64,000 nucleotides of DNA from Ferruginibacter sp. (GCA_013141115.1 JABFRP010000003.1:744001-808000); one strand, 5' to 3'. Positions 27,849-36,750 are shown, counted from the first letter of the stretch. Made by a program: numbers and translations. The notes: generated from the sequence alone by a model not told the origin.

Positions 27849-28675
27849 TGAAGTGGTTGCACTTTATCTTATCTCATTCAATTTTTATTGGGCTTTGTGC
27901 ACTAGCGCTCAGTTTTCAAACTGCCTTGTTGTTACATATTAAACTGCCCGTTCATTTATATATTTTTATTTTTTTCTCCACGCTTTGCAGCTATAATTTT
28001 TACTGGCTTTTAAGCGCCTATGCTTTTTCGGGGCAATCTGTTAGCATTGTTGTAAAACGACATTGGTCTAATGTGATCATTTTTGGAATAGCTGTAGCCG
28101 GGTTAATAATATCGTTACCACATATTACATCTTTACTGCCGGTAATAGGCGTAGGCTTAATACTTACATTACTTTATACAATTCCCTTGTTGCCGTTTAA
28201 AATTTTTCATATTGCAAGAAGGGCAGGGCTGCTTAAAACTTTTTTACTGGCACTTACCTGGACTTTTGTAACAGTGTACATTCCTTACAAGCAGGCACCA
28301 ACAGGCAATTTAACAACCCTGGCAATGTTATTTGCCAACCGGTTTCTTTTTATGCTGATGCTGTGTATTATTTTTGATGCAAGAGATACTAATGTTGATA
28401 AGATAAGAGGCTTGCAAAGTCTTACCACACTTATAAAACCCGGTACAGTACAATACATAATGGTTGTAATATTTGCTGCCTATATAGTAAATGGTATTCC
28501 ATTAAGAATATATTATGATGAACCTATGCAGGTTATTCCATTATTAATAACTGGTATTGTTACAGCAATGGTTTATTTTTTTTCTCTAAAAAAACAAGGG
28601 TATTTTTTTTATTATTTTTTGGTAGATGGGCTTATGTTATTTTCTGCTTTGGCAACTTATGTGGCAAGTATTTAG
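27848..28675 (+). CDS. UbiA-like polytopic membrane protein
   Basis: A 275-residue protein with about eight membrane helices. FDARDTNVDKIRG (D177, D180, D184) resembles the second Asp-rich motif of UbiA prenyltransferases. Those enzymes join a polyprenyl diphosphate to an aromatic acceptor inside the membrane. The first Asp motif (NDxxDxxxD) is not visible: CSYNFYWLLSAY occupies its expected place between helices one and two. It is therefore either a diverged UbiA homologue with a changed substrate or a non-catalytic relative. Coupled to the lipoprotein gene upstream and followed 27 nt later by the M42 peptidase gene. Confidence 0.68.
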   Translation: MKWLHFILSHSIFIGLCALALSFQTALLLHIKLPVHLYIFIFFSTLCSYNFYWLLSAYAFSGQSVSIVVKRHWSNVIIFGIAVAGLIISLPHITSLLPVIGVGLILTLLYTIPLLPFKIFHIARRAGLLKTFLLALTWTFVTVYIPYKQAPTGNLTTLAMLFANRFLFMLMLCIIFDARDTNVDKIRGLQSLTTLIKPGTVQYIMVVIFAAYIVNGIPLRIYYDEPMQVIPLLITGIVTAMVYFFSLKKQGYFFYYFLVDGLMLFSALATYVASI

Positions 28676-28702
28676 TTATTTTGCTTTTATAAATCAACAG
28701 AG

Positions 28703-29809
28703 ATGGCTAAAGCAAAAAAAAACAAGAGTATTTTATCTGAACAATCGTACAGTTTTTTAAAAAACTATATCAACAATCCTTCTCCGGTAGGGTTTGAAAC
28801 CAGCGGACAAAAAATGTGGCTGGAATACTTAAAACCTTTTGTGGATAGCCATTTTACCGATCCTTATGGTACCGCAGTTGGCGTTATTAACCCCACAGCC
28901 ACATTTAAAGTAGTAATTGAGGCGCATGCCGATGAAATAAGTTGGTTTGTAAATTATATTTCTCCTGAAGGATTAATTTATCTTAAACGTAATGGTGGAG
29001 TAGATCATCAGATAGCACCATCTATGAGGGTGTTGATTCACGGAAAAAAAGGCATGGTAAAAGCTGTTTTTGGCTGGCCCGCTATACATACCAGGATGAG
29101 TAATAACGATGGTAAAGAAACGGCGCCAAAAGTGGACAACCTGTTTTTGGATTGTGGCGCAAGAAATAAAAAGGAAGTAGAAGAATTGGGGGTTCATATT
29201 GGATCGGTAGTAACTTATGAAGAAGGTTATGAAGAACTGGCATATGATTATTTGATAGGGCGGGCTTTTGATAACCGTGTTGGCGGTTTTATGATTGCAG
29301 AAGTTGCAAGGCTTTTAAAGCAGAACAAGAAAAAATTACCTTTTGGGTTATATGTAGTTAACGCTGTACAGGAAGAAATTGGTTTACGTGGTGCAGAAAT
29401 GATTGCACGAAGAATAAAACCTGACATTGCTATTATTACAGATGTAACGCACGATACGTCCACGCCAATGATCAGCAAAATTATTGAAGGGGAATGCGCT
29501 TGTGGCAAAGGTCCATCGCTGGCTTTTGGCCCTGCAGTGCATAATAAACTATTGGATATTGTACAAAGCACTGCTACCAAAAATAAAATACCTGTTCAAT
29601 TGCGTACCGTTAGCAGAAGTACCGGCACCGATACAGATTCTTTTGCTTATGCAAATGATGGTTGCCCTTCGGTTTTAATTTCTATTCCTTTACGGTATAT
29701 GCATACTACAGTGGAAATGCTGCATAAAGACGATATAGAGAATACCATTAAATTGATTTACGAAACTTTATTGACCTTAACGCCTAAAACTAATCTTAGT
29801 TATTTTTAA
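28703..29809 (+). CDS. M42-family metallo-aminopeptidase
   Basis: A 368-residue cytoplasmic dinuclear zinc aminopeptidase of the glutamyl aminopeptidase/endoglucanase-M type. The expected ligands and catalytic residues are His in VVIEAHADEI, Asp in IGRAFDNRVGG, the Glu pair in NAVQEEIGLRGA, Asp in AIITDVTHDT and His in LRYMHTTVEM. Members form large oligomers and trim peptides. Length and start are normal. It probably belongs to one operon running from the lipoprotein (27387) through two small membrane-associated genes to 30507. Confidence 0.93.
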   Translation: MAKAKKNKSILSEQSYSFLKNYINNPSPVGFETSGQKMWLEYLKPFVDSHFTDPYGTAVGVINPTATFKVVIEAHADEISWFVNYISPEGLIYLKRNGGVDHQIAPSMRVLIHGKKGMVKAVFGWPAIHTRMSNNDGKETAPKVDNLFLDCGARNKKEVEELGVHIGSVVTYEEGYEELAYDYLIGRAFDNRVGGFMIAEVARLLKQNKKKLPFGLYVVNAVQEEIGLRGAEMIARRIKPDIAIITDVTHDTSTPMISKIIEGECACGKGPSLAFGPAVHNKLLDIVQSTATKNKIPVQLRTVSRSTGTDTDSFAYANDGCPSVLISIPLRYMHTTVEMLHKDDIENTIKLIYETLLTLTPKTNLSYF

Positions 29810-29818
29810 ACAAAACCA

Positions 29819-30019
29819 ATGTCAAAAGGGTTAATAGTTTTTATTGTAGTAACAGCAACCATTGCTGTGTTTTATTTTATGAAAGCATCTGCAGATAAAG
29901 CCCGTAAAACTTCCAATAGTATTTTGGATGAATTTAAAACTATTGATAAGGATTTAAAAAAAACAACCGCTGTTACAGATTCTGCAAATGCCAGGTTGCT
30001 TGATTCTCTGGCAAAATAA
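29819..30019 (+). CDS. Hypothetical small membrane-anchored coiled-coil protein
   Basis: A 66-residue protein with a hydrophobic N-terminus (GLIVFIVVTATIAVFYFM) and a charged helical tail (KARKTSNSILDEFKTIDKDLKK) likely to form a coiled coil. It has no known motif. Only 9 nt separate it from the peptidase stop and 11 nt from the next start, so it is part of the operon. It may be a scaffold or accessory protein, but nothing shows its role. Confidence 0.65.
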   Translation: MSKGLIVFIVVTATIAVFYFMKASADKARKTSNSILDEFKTIDKDLKKTTAVTDSANARLLDSLAK

Positions 30020-30030
30020 ATAAATAAAAA

Positions 30031-30507
30031 ATGGACGACAGGTTTACCAAATTTTCAAAATTATACTTCCTGGTATTTTTATTATTCCTGTCGGTACCAG
30101 TTGCATTTTCACTGGTAATGAGTGTGTTTTACGGCTTTTCAAAACTCATCTCTTCCCGCCCGGTGGATGTAATTTTTGAATTGGTGGTTATTACAATTCC
30201 TGCTGCAGTTTTTTCATCAGCGTATTATATTTTTAGCAAAAGAACTAAAACACATCCTTCTGCAGTTGTAAGGGTTACTTCACAAATAGTTTTTTGGGTG
30301 GGTATTGGCTGTAGTATAGCAGTGTTGGTTGTATCTATTATTGATTATTTTAAAAGCGGATACCACAACATTACAGATTATATCAGTTTTAGTCTTGCAT
30401 TTTTAGCTGGTAATGTTGCGGCCCTCTTTTTAATTGCCATACTGCAGGCGCTTACTACAAAAAAAGAAGAAGATTGGATGGAGAAAAGGAATAGACTGTC
30501 CCGTTAA
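30031..30507 (+). CDS. Hypothetical four-helix membrane protein
   Basis: A 158-residue protein with four hydrophobic segments (LYFLVFLLFLSVPVAFSLVM, VIFELVVITIPAAVFSSAYY, IVFWVGIGCSIAVLVVSII, ISFSLAFLAGNVAALFLIAI) and charged ends. No catalytic residues or known domains are seen. It is the last gene of the plus-strand run beginning at 27387. The gene converges on the Hsp20 gene about 100 bp away. Confidence 0.68.
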   Translation: MDDRFTKFSKLYFLVFLLFLSVPVAFSLVMSVFYGFSKLISSRPVDVIFELVVITIPAAVFSSAYYIFSKRTKTHPSAVVRVTSQIVFWVGIGCSIAVLVVSIIDYFKSGYHNITDYISFSLAFLAGNVAALFLIAILQALTTKKEEDWMEKRNRLSR

Positions 30508-30534
30508 TTTATATGATCAACTTACAAGTATAGT

Positions 30535-30567
30535 AAATAAAATTCCCCGCTAAGACTAGCGGGGAAT
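30535..30567 (-). terminator. Terminator of the Hsp20 gene
   Basis: ATTCCCCGCTA / TAGCGGGGAAT with loop AGAC (30542-30567), an 11-bp perfect stem. Read on the minus strand it is followed by TTTTATTT, so it serves the Hsp20 gene whose stop is about 40 nt upstream. Confidence 0.8.
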
Positions 30568-30605
30568 AATCAAAACCAACTGTATGCTTATGAAAACTTT
30601 TTTAA

Positions 30606-31046
30606 TTACTGAATACTGATATCTTTTGTAACAGCTTTTACTTCTTCTTTTTTAGGAAGGCCCACATGTAAAATGCCATTTTCGTATTTAGCACTAATGT
30701 TTGTGGCATCAATTTTTTCATCTAATGTAAAAGTGCGTTTAAAAGATTTGGCACTAAACTCTCTTCTAACTACTTTATCTGTTTCTGCTTTTTGTTCAGC
30801 TTGCTTTTCTCCACTAATGGTTAAGGTATTGCCTTCAAGCTTTACATTAAAATTGCTTTTCTCAAATCCCGGTGCAGCAACTTCTAAATGGTAGTAGTCA
30901 TTTTTTTCTGTAATGTTTACAGGCGGAAATCCTAATACATCTTCCCTCATTGTTTTGCCAAAGTTTGCAGGCAATTCATTAAATAATTCATTCATCAGGC
31001 CATCAAAAGATTTAGCCAGCGGATTGTTTGTTTTTACGAAAGTCAT
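30606..31046 (-). CDS. Small heat-shock protein, Hsp20/alpha-crystallin family
   Basis: A 146-residue ATP-independent holdase chaperone. The alpha-crystallin domain at about 45-140 shows PPVNITEKNDYYHLEVAAPG, LEGNTLTISGEK, EFSAKSFKRTFTL and the signature ISAKYENGILHVGLPKKE. The C-terminal ISI provides the I-x-I motif used in oligomer assembly. The length is typical of bacterial class A small Hsps. It is a single-gene unit between convergent and divergent neighbours, with a strong terminator. I could not recognise a CIRCE or sigma-32-like site upstream. Confidence 0.95.
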   Translation of the reverse strand: MTFVKTNNPLAKSFDGLMNELFNELPANFGKTMREDVLGFPPVNITEKNDYYHLEVAAPGFEKSNFNVKLEGNTLTISGEKQAEQKAETDKVVRREFSAKSFKRTFTLDEKIDATNISAKYENGILHVGLPKKEEVKAVTKDISIQ

Positions 31047-31273
31047 AATTTTATTAATTTTATTTTTAACGATTTTGTTTTACGCAGAATACTGGTCAAA
31101 TAATATTCCAACCGGTTTTTCGTGCCTATTTTTCAATATATCTTCAATCTTAAAGACACAATGGCGCTTTTTTAGTTTTCTGTATGACATAATTGCCTGA
31201 TTTGACTAAAATAATATTCCAGATATAGTAAAGATCCCGGGGAGAAATATGCGCTCTAATTGGTTTAAGTACT

Positions 31274-31281
31274 TAATTTTG
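31274..31281 (+). promoter_or_regulatory. Bacteroidota -7 element before the bacilliredoxin gene
   Basis: TAATTTTG fits TAnnTTTG and lies 23 nt before the ATG at 31305. No clear -33 TTTG is visible at 19-21 nt. Confidence 0.45.
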
Positions 31282-31304
31282 TGTTCCAAAAAAATCTACT
31301 ATAC

Positions 31305-31721
31305 ATGTATCCAGAAGAAATTGTAATACCAATGAAAGAAGAGCTTACTGAAAATGGCTTTTCTGAAATGCTTACTTCTGCAGAAGTTGAACAAACTTTA
31401 AATGACGAAGGAACTACTTTAGTTGTAATTAACTCAGTTTGCGGTTGCAGTGCCGGAACGGCAAGGCCAGGTGTTTTAATGGCTGTAAACAACAGTGCAA
31501 AAAAACCAGACCATCTTGCTACAAGTTTTGCCGGTTTTGATGTTGATGCTGTAAAAAAAATAAGGGAACATTTATTGCCTTATCCTCCATCGTCACCATC
31601 AATTGCTTTGTTTAAAAATGGCCAGTTGGTTCATTTTATAGAAAGGCATATGATTGAAGGTAGAAGTGCGCAAATGATTGCCGAAAACCTTATCGGGGCT
31701 TTTGAGCAACATTGTAATTAA
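31305..31721 (+). CDS. BrxA/BrxB family bacilliredoxin
   Basis: A 138-residue thioredoxin-like protein of the YphP/YqiW family. The active site CGC (C46-G-C48 in NSVCGCSAGTARPG) is the hallmark. Related elements are SFAGFDVDAV, YPPSSPSIALFKNGQLVHFIERH and the Ile/Glu-rich tail. Family members remove bacillithiol or other low-molecular thiols from protein cysteines, or act as simple disulfide reductants. The ATG at 31305 begins the conserved MYPEE; a GTG eight codons earlier is not likely. It is a single gene with promoter element and terminator. Confidence 0.92.
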   Translation: MYPEEIVIPMKEELTENGFSEMLTSAEVEQTLNDEGTTLVVINSVCGCSAGTARPGVLMAVNNSAKKPDHLATSFAGFDVDAVKKIREHLLPYPPSSPSIALFKNGQLVHFIERHMIEGRSAQMIAENLIGAFEQHCN

Positions 31722-31745
31722 TCAAGAGATGGGTTAGTAAAATAC

Positions 31746-31775
31746 ATCCTTCTGCATTTGCAGGAGGATTTTTTA
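31746..31775 (+). terminator. Terminator of the bacilliredoxin gene
   Basis: ATCCTTCTGC / GCAGGAGGAT with loop ATTT (one T-G pair) followed by a seven-base T-run, 24 nt after the stop. Confidence 0.85.
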
Positions 31776-31909
31776 TTAATAACAGAATGGATAAGCTCTT
31801 ATTTTTTCATCGCTTTATTCAATATCTTGCACCATTAAAGCTGCTATAGTTTTTAATAGCTTTCAAGCTAATAAAAGCGTGAAATAAAAAACTTAAAATC
31901 AAAAATCAA

Positions 31910-33229
31910 ATGTATCCCAATTTATATTACGTTTTTAAAGACTGGTTTGGAGTAGAATGGAGTGGGTTGAGCATTTTAAATACTTTTGGATTAATGGTGG
32001 CCATGGGCTTTGTGGTAGCTGCAATAGTGCTTACCAGCGAATTAAAGCGCAAAGAAAAGTTGGGACTATTATCACCAAGAGAAGAAATGATAACCGTAGG
32101 TCAGCCGGCTTCGTTAATGGATTTGTTGATGAACGCTTTGATAGGTTTTGTTTTTGGCTTTAAAGTTTTGGGGTTAATTTTTAGCAGGCCGCAAGATGTT
32201 AATCCACAGGATTACATTTTTTCGGGGCAGGGTAGTGTTTTGGGAGGTTTATTGGTTGGAGGCCTTTTGGCCGGCTTAAAATGGTATGATAAAAACAAGC
32301 AAAAATTAAAGGAACCCGAACGCAGAAATGTAAGGATTTGGCCGCACGACAGGGTGGGAGATATCATTATCCTTGGATTGATATTCGGTATTTTGGGTGC
32401 CAAGCTTTTTGATAACCTGGAAAATTGGGATGAATTTATTAAAGATCCGATAGGCAGGTTATTCTCTGCAAGCGGCCTTACATTTTATGGGGGGCTAATT
32501 TTGGCCGCAATAGCCATTTGCTGGTATGCAGCTAAAAGGGGAATTAAGATCATCCACTTGGTTGACTCCGCCGGGCCCGCTTTAATGATTGCTTATGCTG
32601 TAGGTAGAATTGGTTGCCAGGTTGCCGGAGATGGCGATTGGGGTATATATAACAGTGCTTATATAGTAGACAAAGAAGGTGAAACAATATTAGCTCAACC
32701 AAATGATTTTCAACAAGTAATAAAGAATAACTCAACCTATTTTTTAGAAGGGAAAGCAAAAGATTCTGCCGGAGCTTTAAAGTATGTTACCGACAGAAAA
32801 TATAATACTCTGGAAGAAGTGCCTCATAAATATTTTAAAGGACCTTCATTCTTACCTAACTGGCTTTTTGCCTACTCCTTCCCTAAAAATGTAAATGGCG
32901 ATGGTGTTTTAATAGCTGGCGATACAGATGAACATAACCGAATGCTTCCATTGCCTGTTTTTCCCACACCATTTTACGAGACTGTAGCTTGCAGCTTACT
33001 CTTTCTTTTTTTATGGATGATAAGAAAGCGCATTAAAACCCCTGGATTAATTTTTGGTATTTATCTAATTTTAAATGGTTTAGAGCGTTTTGTTGTAGAA
33101 AAAATAAGGGTAAATACTACTTATGCAATTTTTGGTTTTCATCCTACACAGGCAGAAATAATTTCCTTTTGTCTGGTTGTTGCAGGCACTGCCCTGATAC
33201 TAATACAAAAGCGCAATACCAGAAATTAA
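31910..33229 (+). CDS. lgt: Prolipoprotein diacylglyceryl transferase
   Basis: The inner-membrane enzyme that attaches diacylglycerol to the lipobox cysteine of prolipoproteins, the first step of lipoprotein maturation. Seven or so membrane helices are visible. The Lgt signature GRIGCQVAGDGDWG at about 232-245 and the periplasmic GLTFYGG are family hallmarks. At 439 residues it is well over the roughly 280 of E. coli Lgt. The extra length is mainly a hydrophilic insert of about 100 residues after the GDWG motif (LAQPNDFQQVIKNN to GDTDEHNRML), a form I associate with Bacteroidota. It supports the several lipoproteins of this window. Confidence 0.93.
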   Translation: MYPNLYYVFKDWFGVEWSGLSILNTFGLMVAMGFVVAAIVLTSELKRKEKLGLLSPREEMITVGQPASLMDLLMNALIGFVFGFKVLGLIFSRPQDVNPQDYIFSGQGSVLGGLLVGGLLAGLKWYDKNKQKLKEPERRNVRIWPHDRVGDIIILGLIFGILGAKLFDNLENWDEFIKDPIGRLFSASGLTFYGGLILAAIAICWYAAKRGIKIIHLVDSAGPALMIAYAVGRIGCQVAGDGDWGIYNSAYIVDKEGETILAQPNDFQQVIKNNSTYFLEGKAKDSAGALKYVTDRKYNTLEEVPHKYFKGPSFLPNWLFAYSFPKNVNGDGVLIAGDTDEHNRMLPLPVFPTPFYETVACSLLFLFLWMIRKRIKTPGLIFGIYLILNGLERFVVEKIRVNTTYAIFGFHPTQAEIISFCLVVAGTALILIQKRNTRN

Positions 33230-33261
33230 ATAACCAAACTTATCTATCTGCTATTAAAGCA

Positions 33262-33297
33262 CTGCATAATATTTATTATTATATAAGTATTATGCAG
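33262..33297. repeat. Inverted repeat downstream of lgt
   Basis: CTGCATAATA and TATTATGCAG form a perfect 10-bp stem around a 16-nt AT-rich loop. It begins 32 nt after the lgt stop. A clear T-run is absent, so it is either a weak terminator or a regulator site before the outer-membrane gene. Confidence 0.5.
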
Positions 33298-33404
33298 CTG
33301 TAACTATTTTAATTCCCCTTTCGTTATAGCTACACAGTTACTTTTTTACACAGTTTAGAGTTTTATACCAACCATCCATTTATTTTACCGTTCAGTATAA
33401 AACA

Positions 33405-33436
33405 TTGTACTATGCTTAACAAAGTACCTACTTTTG
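33405..33436 (+). promoter_or_regulatory. Bacteroidota promoter of the outer-membrane barrel gene
   Basis: TTG at 33405-33407, a 21-nt spacer and TACTTTTG at 33429-33436. The ATG at 33523 lies 86 nt further, leaving a leader of about 80 nt. Confidence 0.6.
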
Positions 33437-33522
33437 TGAAGTAGTTATCAAAGTATATAACTATAATCATTCAAAACCAAGTTCCGGATTAGCCACCGGG
33501 ATTAGAACAAAAAAGTATAGAC

Positions 33523-35973
33523 ATGAAAAAATTTTTCAACCTTTTGGTTGCAAGCACTATTGTTATGTGCAGCCAAGCCCAAACTAACTCGGCCGGCAAA
33601 GTAACCGGTAGTATTAAAGATGGCGGTCAACAAAAAGTAATAGATGCCGCTTCTGTTTCTCTCCTGAAAGCAAAAGATTCCAGCCTTGTAAAAGTTGCCA
33701 TTACCGATAAGGAGGGCAATTTTATTATTGAAAATGTAAAGGATGGTTCTTACCTGGTATTAGCTACTTCGGTAGGGCATACCAAAACCTACAGCAAAGC
33801 TTTTATCATTTCTCCCGAAAACTTAAATGCCAATGTGGGTATGTTGCAATTAATACCTGTAGATAAAAATCTGGCCGGTGTAACAGTGGTAGCTAAAAAA
33901 CCATTTATAGAAAGGAAAGCTGACCGCACAATTGTAAATGTAGAAGCATCTATCAGCAGTACCGGTAGTACAGCTTTAGAAGTTTTAGAAAAAGCGCCGG
34001 GTGTTACGGTTGATAAAGACGGTAACATTAGCCTGAAAGGAAAACAAGGCGTAATGATAATGGTAGATGGTAAGCCAACTTATTTATCAGGGCCGGAATT
34101 GACTAATATGCTACGTAATATGAGCAGCAATCAACTGGATCAGATCGAGATCATGACCAATCCTTCAGCAAAATATGATGCATCGGGCCGCTCGGGCATC
34201 ATCAACATCAAAACAAAAAAGAATAAGCAAAAAGGGTTTAACGGAAGTGCCTCAACAGCATATACACAAGGTATTTATTCTAAAACCAGCAATAGCCTTA
34301 ATTTAAATTATAAAAGTGGAAAAGTAAACTTGTTCAGCACTCTCAGTGCTAACTATCGCAATAATTTTCAGGAGCTGGATATTTACAGGAGATACACCAA
34401 CAATGATAAAACTACTAAAGCGGTATTTGAGCAAAACTCATTTTCAACCAGGCACAACGGTAACTATAACGCAAAAATTGGCGCCGATTTTTATGTAAGT
34501 AAGAAAACCACTTTGGGTATTGTTGTATCAGGTGTTACCAATCCGCAGGCACAAAATGGTGAAAGTGTCAGCTATTTAAAAAATAGTATAGGTGCAGTAG
34601 ATTCAATTGTTCAGGCTATAAGTACCGAACATTCCAAATGGAAAAACGGTAGCGTGAACTTTAATTTTCGCCATATACTAGATTCAACAGGAAGAGAGTT
34701 AACTGCCGATGTGGATTATTTACGATACAATGCGGATAAAAATCAGAATTTTTTCAACAACAGTTATACACCGGATTGGACTTTAAAGTCAGCTGATAAT
34801 TTAGTAGGCGAATTGCCTTCTGACATTAAAATATACGCAGCAAAAATTGATTATATCCATCCTTTAAAAAAAGGAGCCAAGATTGAATCAGGTGTAAAAT
34901 TCAGTTTTGTAGAAACTGATAATACTGCAGGTTATTTTAATGTGGTAGGCAATGTAAAAACACCAGATTATGATAAAACCAATCGTTTTGATTATAAAGA
35001 AAATATTAATGCGGCCTATTTAAATTTCAATAAAGAAATAAAAAAATGGAGTATACAAACAGGCTTACGTTTAGAAAATACAAATTACGAAGGGCACCAG
35101 TTTGGCAATCCAATGAAGCAGGATTCTGCCTTTAAGAGGAGCTACACCAGTTTGTTCCCTACTTTATTTATGGGCTATAATCCAACAGAAAAAAATCAAT
35201 TCAGCTTTTCTTATGGCAGAAGGATAAACAGGCCCGACTATGAGGATTTGAATCCATTCTTATTCTTTCTGGATAAATACACTTACGGAGCAGGTAATCC
35301 TTTCTTAAAGCCAATGTATTCAGATGTGTTAGAAGCTTCACATACTTACAAACAATTTTTAACTACTACAATAAATTACAGCTATACCAGAGATCTGTTC
35401 AACGAGATTTTTAGACAGGAAGGTTTTGCCACAGTAGTAAGCCAGGGTAACTATGGTTTAATGAATGATGCAAGTATTTCGGTTAGTGCACAGATACCTG
35501 TAGAAAAATGGTGGAATATGAATGTATACACCGAAGCAAAATATAACCAGTTTAAAGGGTTGCTTTATGGAGATGATGTGGACGTACACGCCACAACGTT
35601 TTTGGCCAATGTTAGCAATCAGTTTAAGTTTAATAAAGGCTGGAGTGCAGAACTTTCGGGCTGGTACAGAACAAAAGGGATTGAAGGACAGATAGCAATC
35701 AAATCTTTAGGACAAATGACTGCCGGTGTTCAAAAGCAGGTATTAAAAAACAAGGGTACGCTTAAGTTAAATGTAAATGATGTTTTAAGAACACGTAATC
35801 CAAGAGGAGATATTAATTTTCAAAATACAGAAGCAAGCTTTAAGCAGTATAGTGATAACAGAACTGCAACTATTAGTTTTAGCTACCGTTTTGGTAAGCC
35901 AATTAAGGGGCTGCAAAAAAGAAAAACCGGCGGAGCAGGAGATGAGCAGAACAGGGTGAAGGGAGCCAACTAA
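33523..35973 (+). CDS. Outer-membrane beta-barrel family protein (TonB-receptor-like)
   Basis: An 816-residue outer-membrane protein. It has a signal peptide at 1-20 and a carboxypeptidase-regulatory-like domain at about 25-105 (GSIKDGGQQKVIDAASVSLL). A plug-like region at about 125-235 contains VLEKAPGVTVDKDGNISLKG and SAKYDASGRSGIINI. A C-terminal barrel of the OMP_b-brl_3 type follows, with the FSYGRRINRPDYEDLNPF element near residue 570. Unlike SusC it lacks a SusD neighbour. Such proteins are probably TonB-linked but their ligands are mostly unknown. The Arg/Lys-rich tail after the last strand (KGLQKRKTGGAGDEQ) is unusual for a barrel, which normally ends in an aromatic residue. Confidence 0.88.
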   Translation: MKKFFNLLVASTIVMCSQAQTNSAGKVTGSIKDGGQQKVIDAASVSLLKAKDSSLVKVAITDKEGNFIIENVKDGSYLVLATSVGHTKTYSKAFIISPENLNANVGMLQLIPVDKNLAGVTVVAKKPFIERKADRTIVNVEASISSTGSTALEVLEKAPGVTVDKDGNISLKGKQGVMIMVDGKPTYLSGPELTNMLRNMSSNQLDQIEIMTNPSAKYDASGRSGIINIKTKKNKQKGFNGSASTAYTQGIYSKTSNSLNLNYKSGKVNLFSTLSANYRNNFQELDIYRRYTNNDKTTKAVFEQNSFSTRHNGNYNAKIGADFYVSKKTTLGIVVSGVTNPQAQNGESVSYLKNSIGAVDSIVQAISTEHSKWKNGSVNFNFRHILDSTGRELTADVDYLRYNADKNQNFFNNSYTPDWTLKSADNLVGELPSDIKIYAAKIDYIHPLKKGAKIESGVKFSFVETDNTAGYFNVVGNVKTPDYDKTNRFDYKENINAAYLNFNKEIKKWSIQTGLRLENTNYEGHQFGNPMKQDSAFKRSYTSLFPTLFMGYNPTEKNQFSFSYGRRINRPDYEDLNPFLFFLDKYTYGAGNPFLKPMYSDVLEASHTYKQFLTTTINYSYTRDLFNEIFRQEGFATVVSQGNYGLMNDASISVSAQIPVEKWWNMNVYTEAKYNQFKGLLYGDDVDVHATTFLANVSNQFKFNKGWSAELSGWYRTKGIEGQIAIKSLGQMTAGVQKQVLKNKGTLKLNVNDVLRTRNPRGDINFQNTEASFKQYSDNRTATISFSYRFGKPIKGLQKRKTGGAGDEQNRVKGAN

Positions 35974-35991
35974 AATATGTCTATATGTTGA

Positions 35992-36043
35992 ATGGGCGAA
36001 TATCGAATGTTTTCCATTTTAAGAAACATTTGGTATTCGCCAT
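35992..36043. repeat. Long imperfect hairpin between the barrel gene and yajQ
   Basis: ATGGGCGAATATCGAATGTTT pairs with AAACATTTGGTATTCGCCAT, about 18 paired bases with one bulge and two mismatches, around an 11-nt loop. It begins 19 nt after the barrel stop. It may end the barrel transcript or protect its 3' end; the T-run after it is short. Confidence 0.5.
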
Positions 36044-36064
36044 TTACCAATTCGATATTAATTG

Positions 36065-36072
36065 TACTTTTG
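36065..36072 (+). promoter_or_regulatory. Bacteroidota -7 element before the YajQ-family gene
   Basis: TACTTTTG matches TAnnTTTG, 16 nt before the ATG at 36089. No -33 TTTG is found at the usual distance. Confidence 0.45.
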
Positions 36073-36088
36073 GTGAAAAATAATTGCT

Positions 36089-36580
36089 ATGCCATCCTTC
36101 GATTTTTCAAGCAAAGTAGATCTGCAAACATTGGATAATGCCATCAATACGGTAAGTAAAGAAATTACCAATCGTTTTGATTTTAAGGGAAGCCCGGTTG
36201 TAATTGAATTAAATAAAAAGGAATTCAAGGTAAACCTGGAAGCGGAAAGTGAAATGAAACTGGGACAAATTCAGGACGTAATGATTAGCCGCAGTATGAA
36301 ACAAGGCCTTGCTCCCGAAATTTATGATTTTAGTAAAGAACCTTTTCAAAGCGGAAAAATAGTAAAGCAGGAAGTAGTGGTTAGAAATGGTATTAAACAG
36401 GAAGATGCTAAAAAGATCGTTAAACTAATAAAAGACAGTGGTATTAAAGTGCAGGCAGCCATAATGGATGATATTATCAGGATCACAGGAAAAAAAATAG
36501 ATGATTTACAAGAAGTGATCCAGGCCAGTAAAGGCTGGACTTTGGGGATAGCTCTTCAGGTGGTGAATATGAAAAGCTAG
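36089..36580 (+). CDS. YajQ family cyclic-di-GMP-binding protein
   Basis: A 163-residue cytoplasmic protein of the UPF0234/YajQ family, with two ferredoxin-like halves. The opening MPSFDFSSKVDLQTLDNAIN, then EITNRFDFKGS, KQGLAPEIYDFSKEPFQSGK, REVVVRNGIKQEDAKKIVKLIKDS-like segments and the late ITGKKIDDLQEVIQ are diagnostic. Family members bind nucleotides or cyclic-di-GMP and in some species regulate transcription. No partner is evident here. Length and start are standard. Confidence 0.95.
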   Translation: MPSFDFSSKVDLQTLDNAINTVSKEITNRFDFKGSPVVIELNKKEFKVNLEAESEMKLGQIQDVMISRSMKQGLAPEIYDFSKEPFQSGKIVKQEVVVRNGIKQEDAKKIVKLIKDSGIKVQAAIMDDIIRITGKKIDDLQEVIQASKGWTLGIALQVVNMKS

Positions 36581-36691
36581 ATGTGAACTTTTTAGCATGC
36601 TTAATGTTATTTCATTTGAAGTTGTAAATTTAACTTAAGTGGCGAAACATTGAAAGTTTAAGCAGAAAGCTGAAATTTCTCTTTTTTTACT

Positions 36692-36699
36692 TAAATTTG
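36692..36699 (+). promoter_or_regulatory. Bacteroidota -7 element before rpmE2
   Basis: TAAATTTG matches TAnnTTTG, 51 nt before the rpmE2 ATG, leaving a leader of about 45 nt. The -33 element is not clear. Confidence 0.45.
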
Positions 36700-36750
36700 C
36701 AGCTTATCAAATAGTTATACGGCAAAATCCGTATATAAAAACAAAAATTT

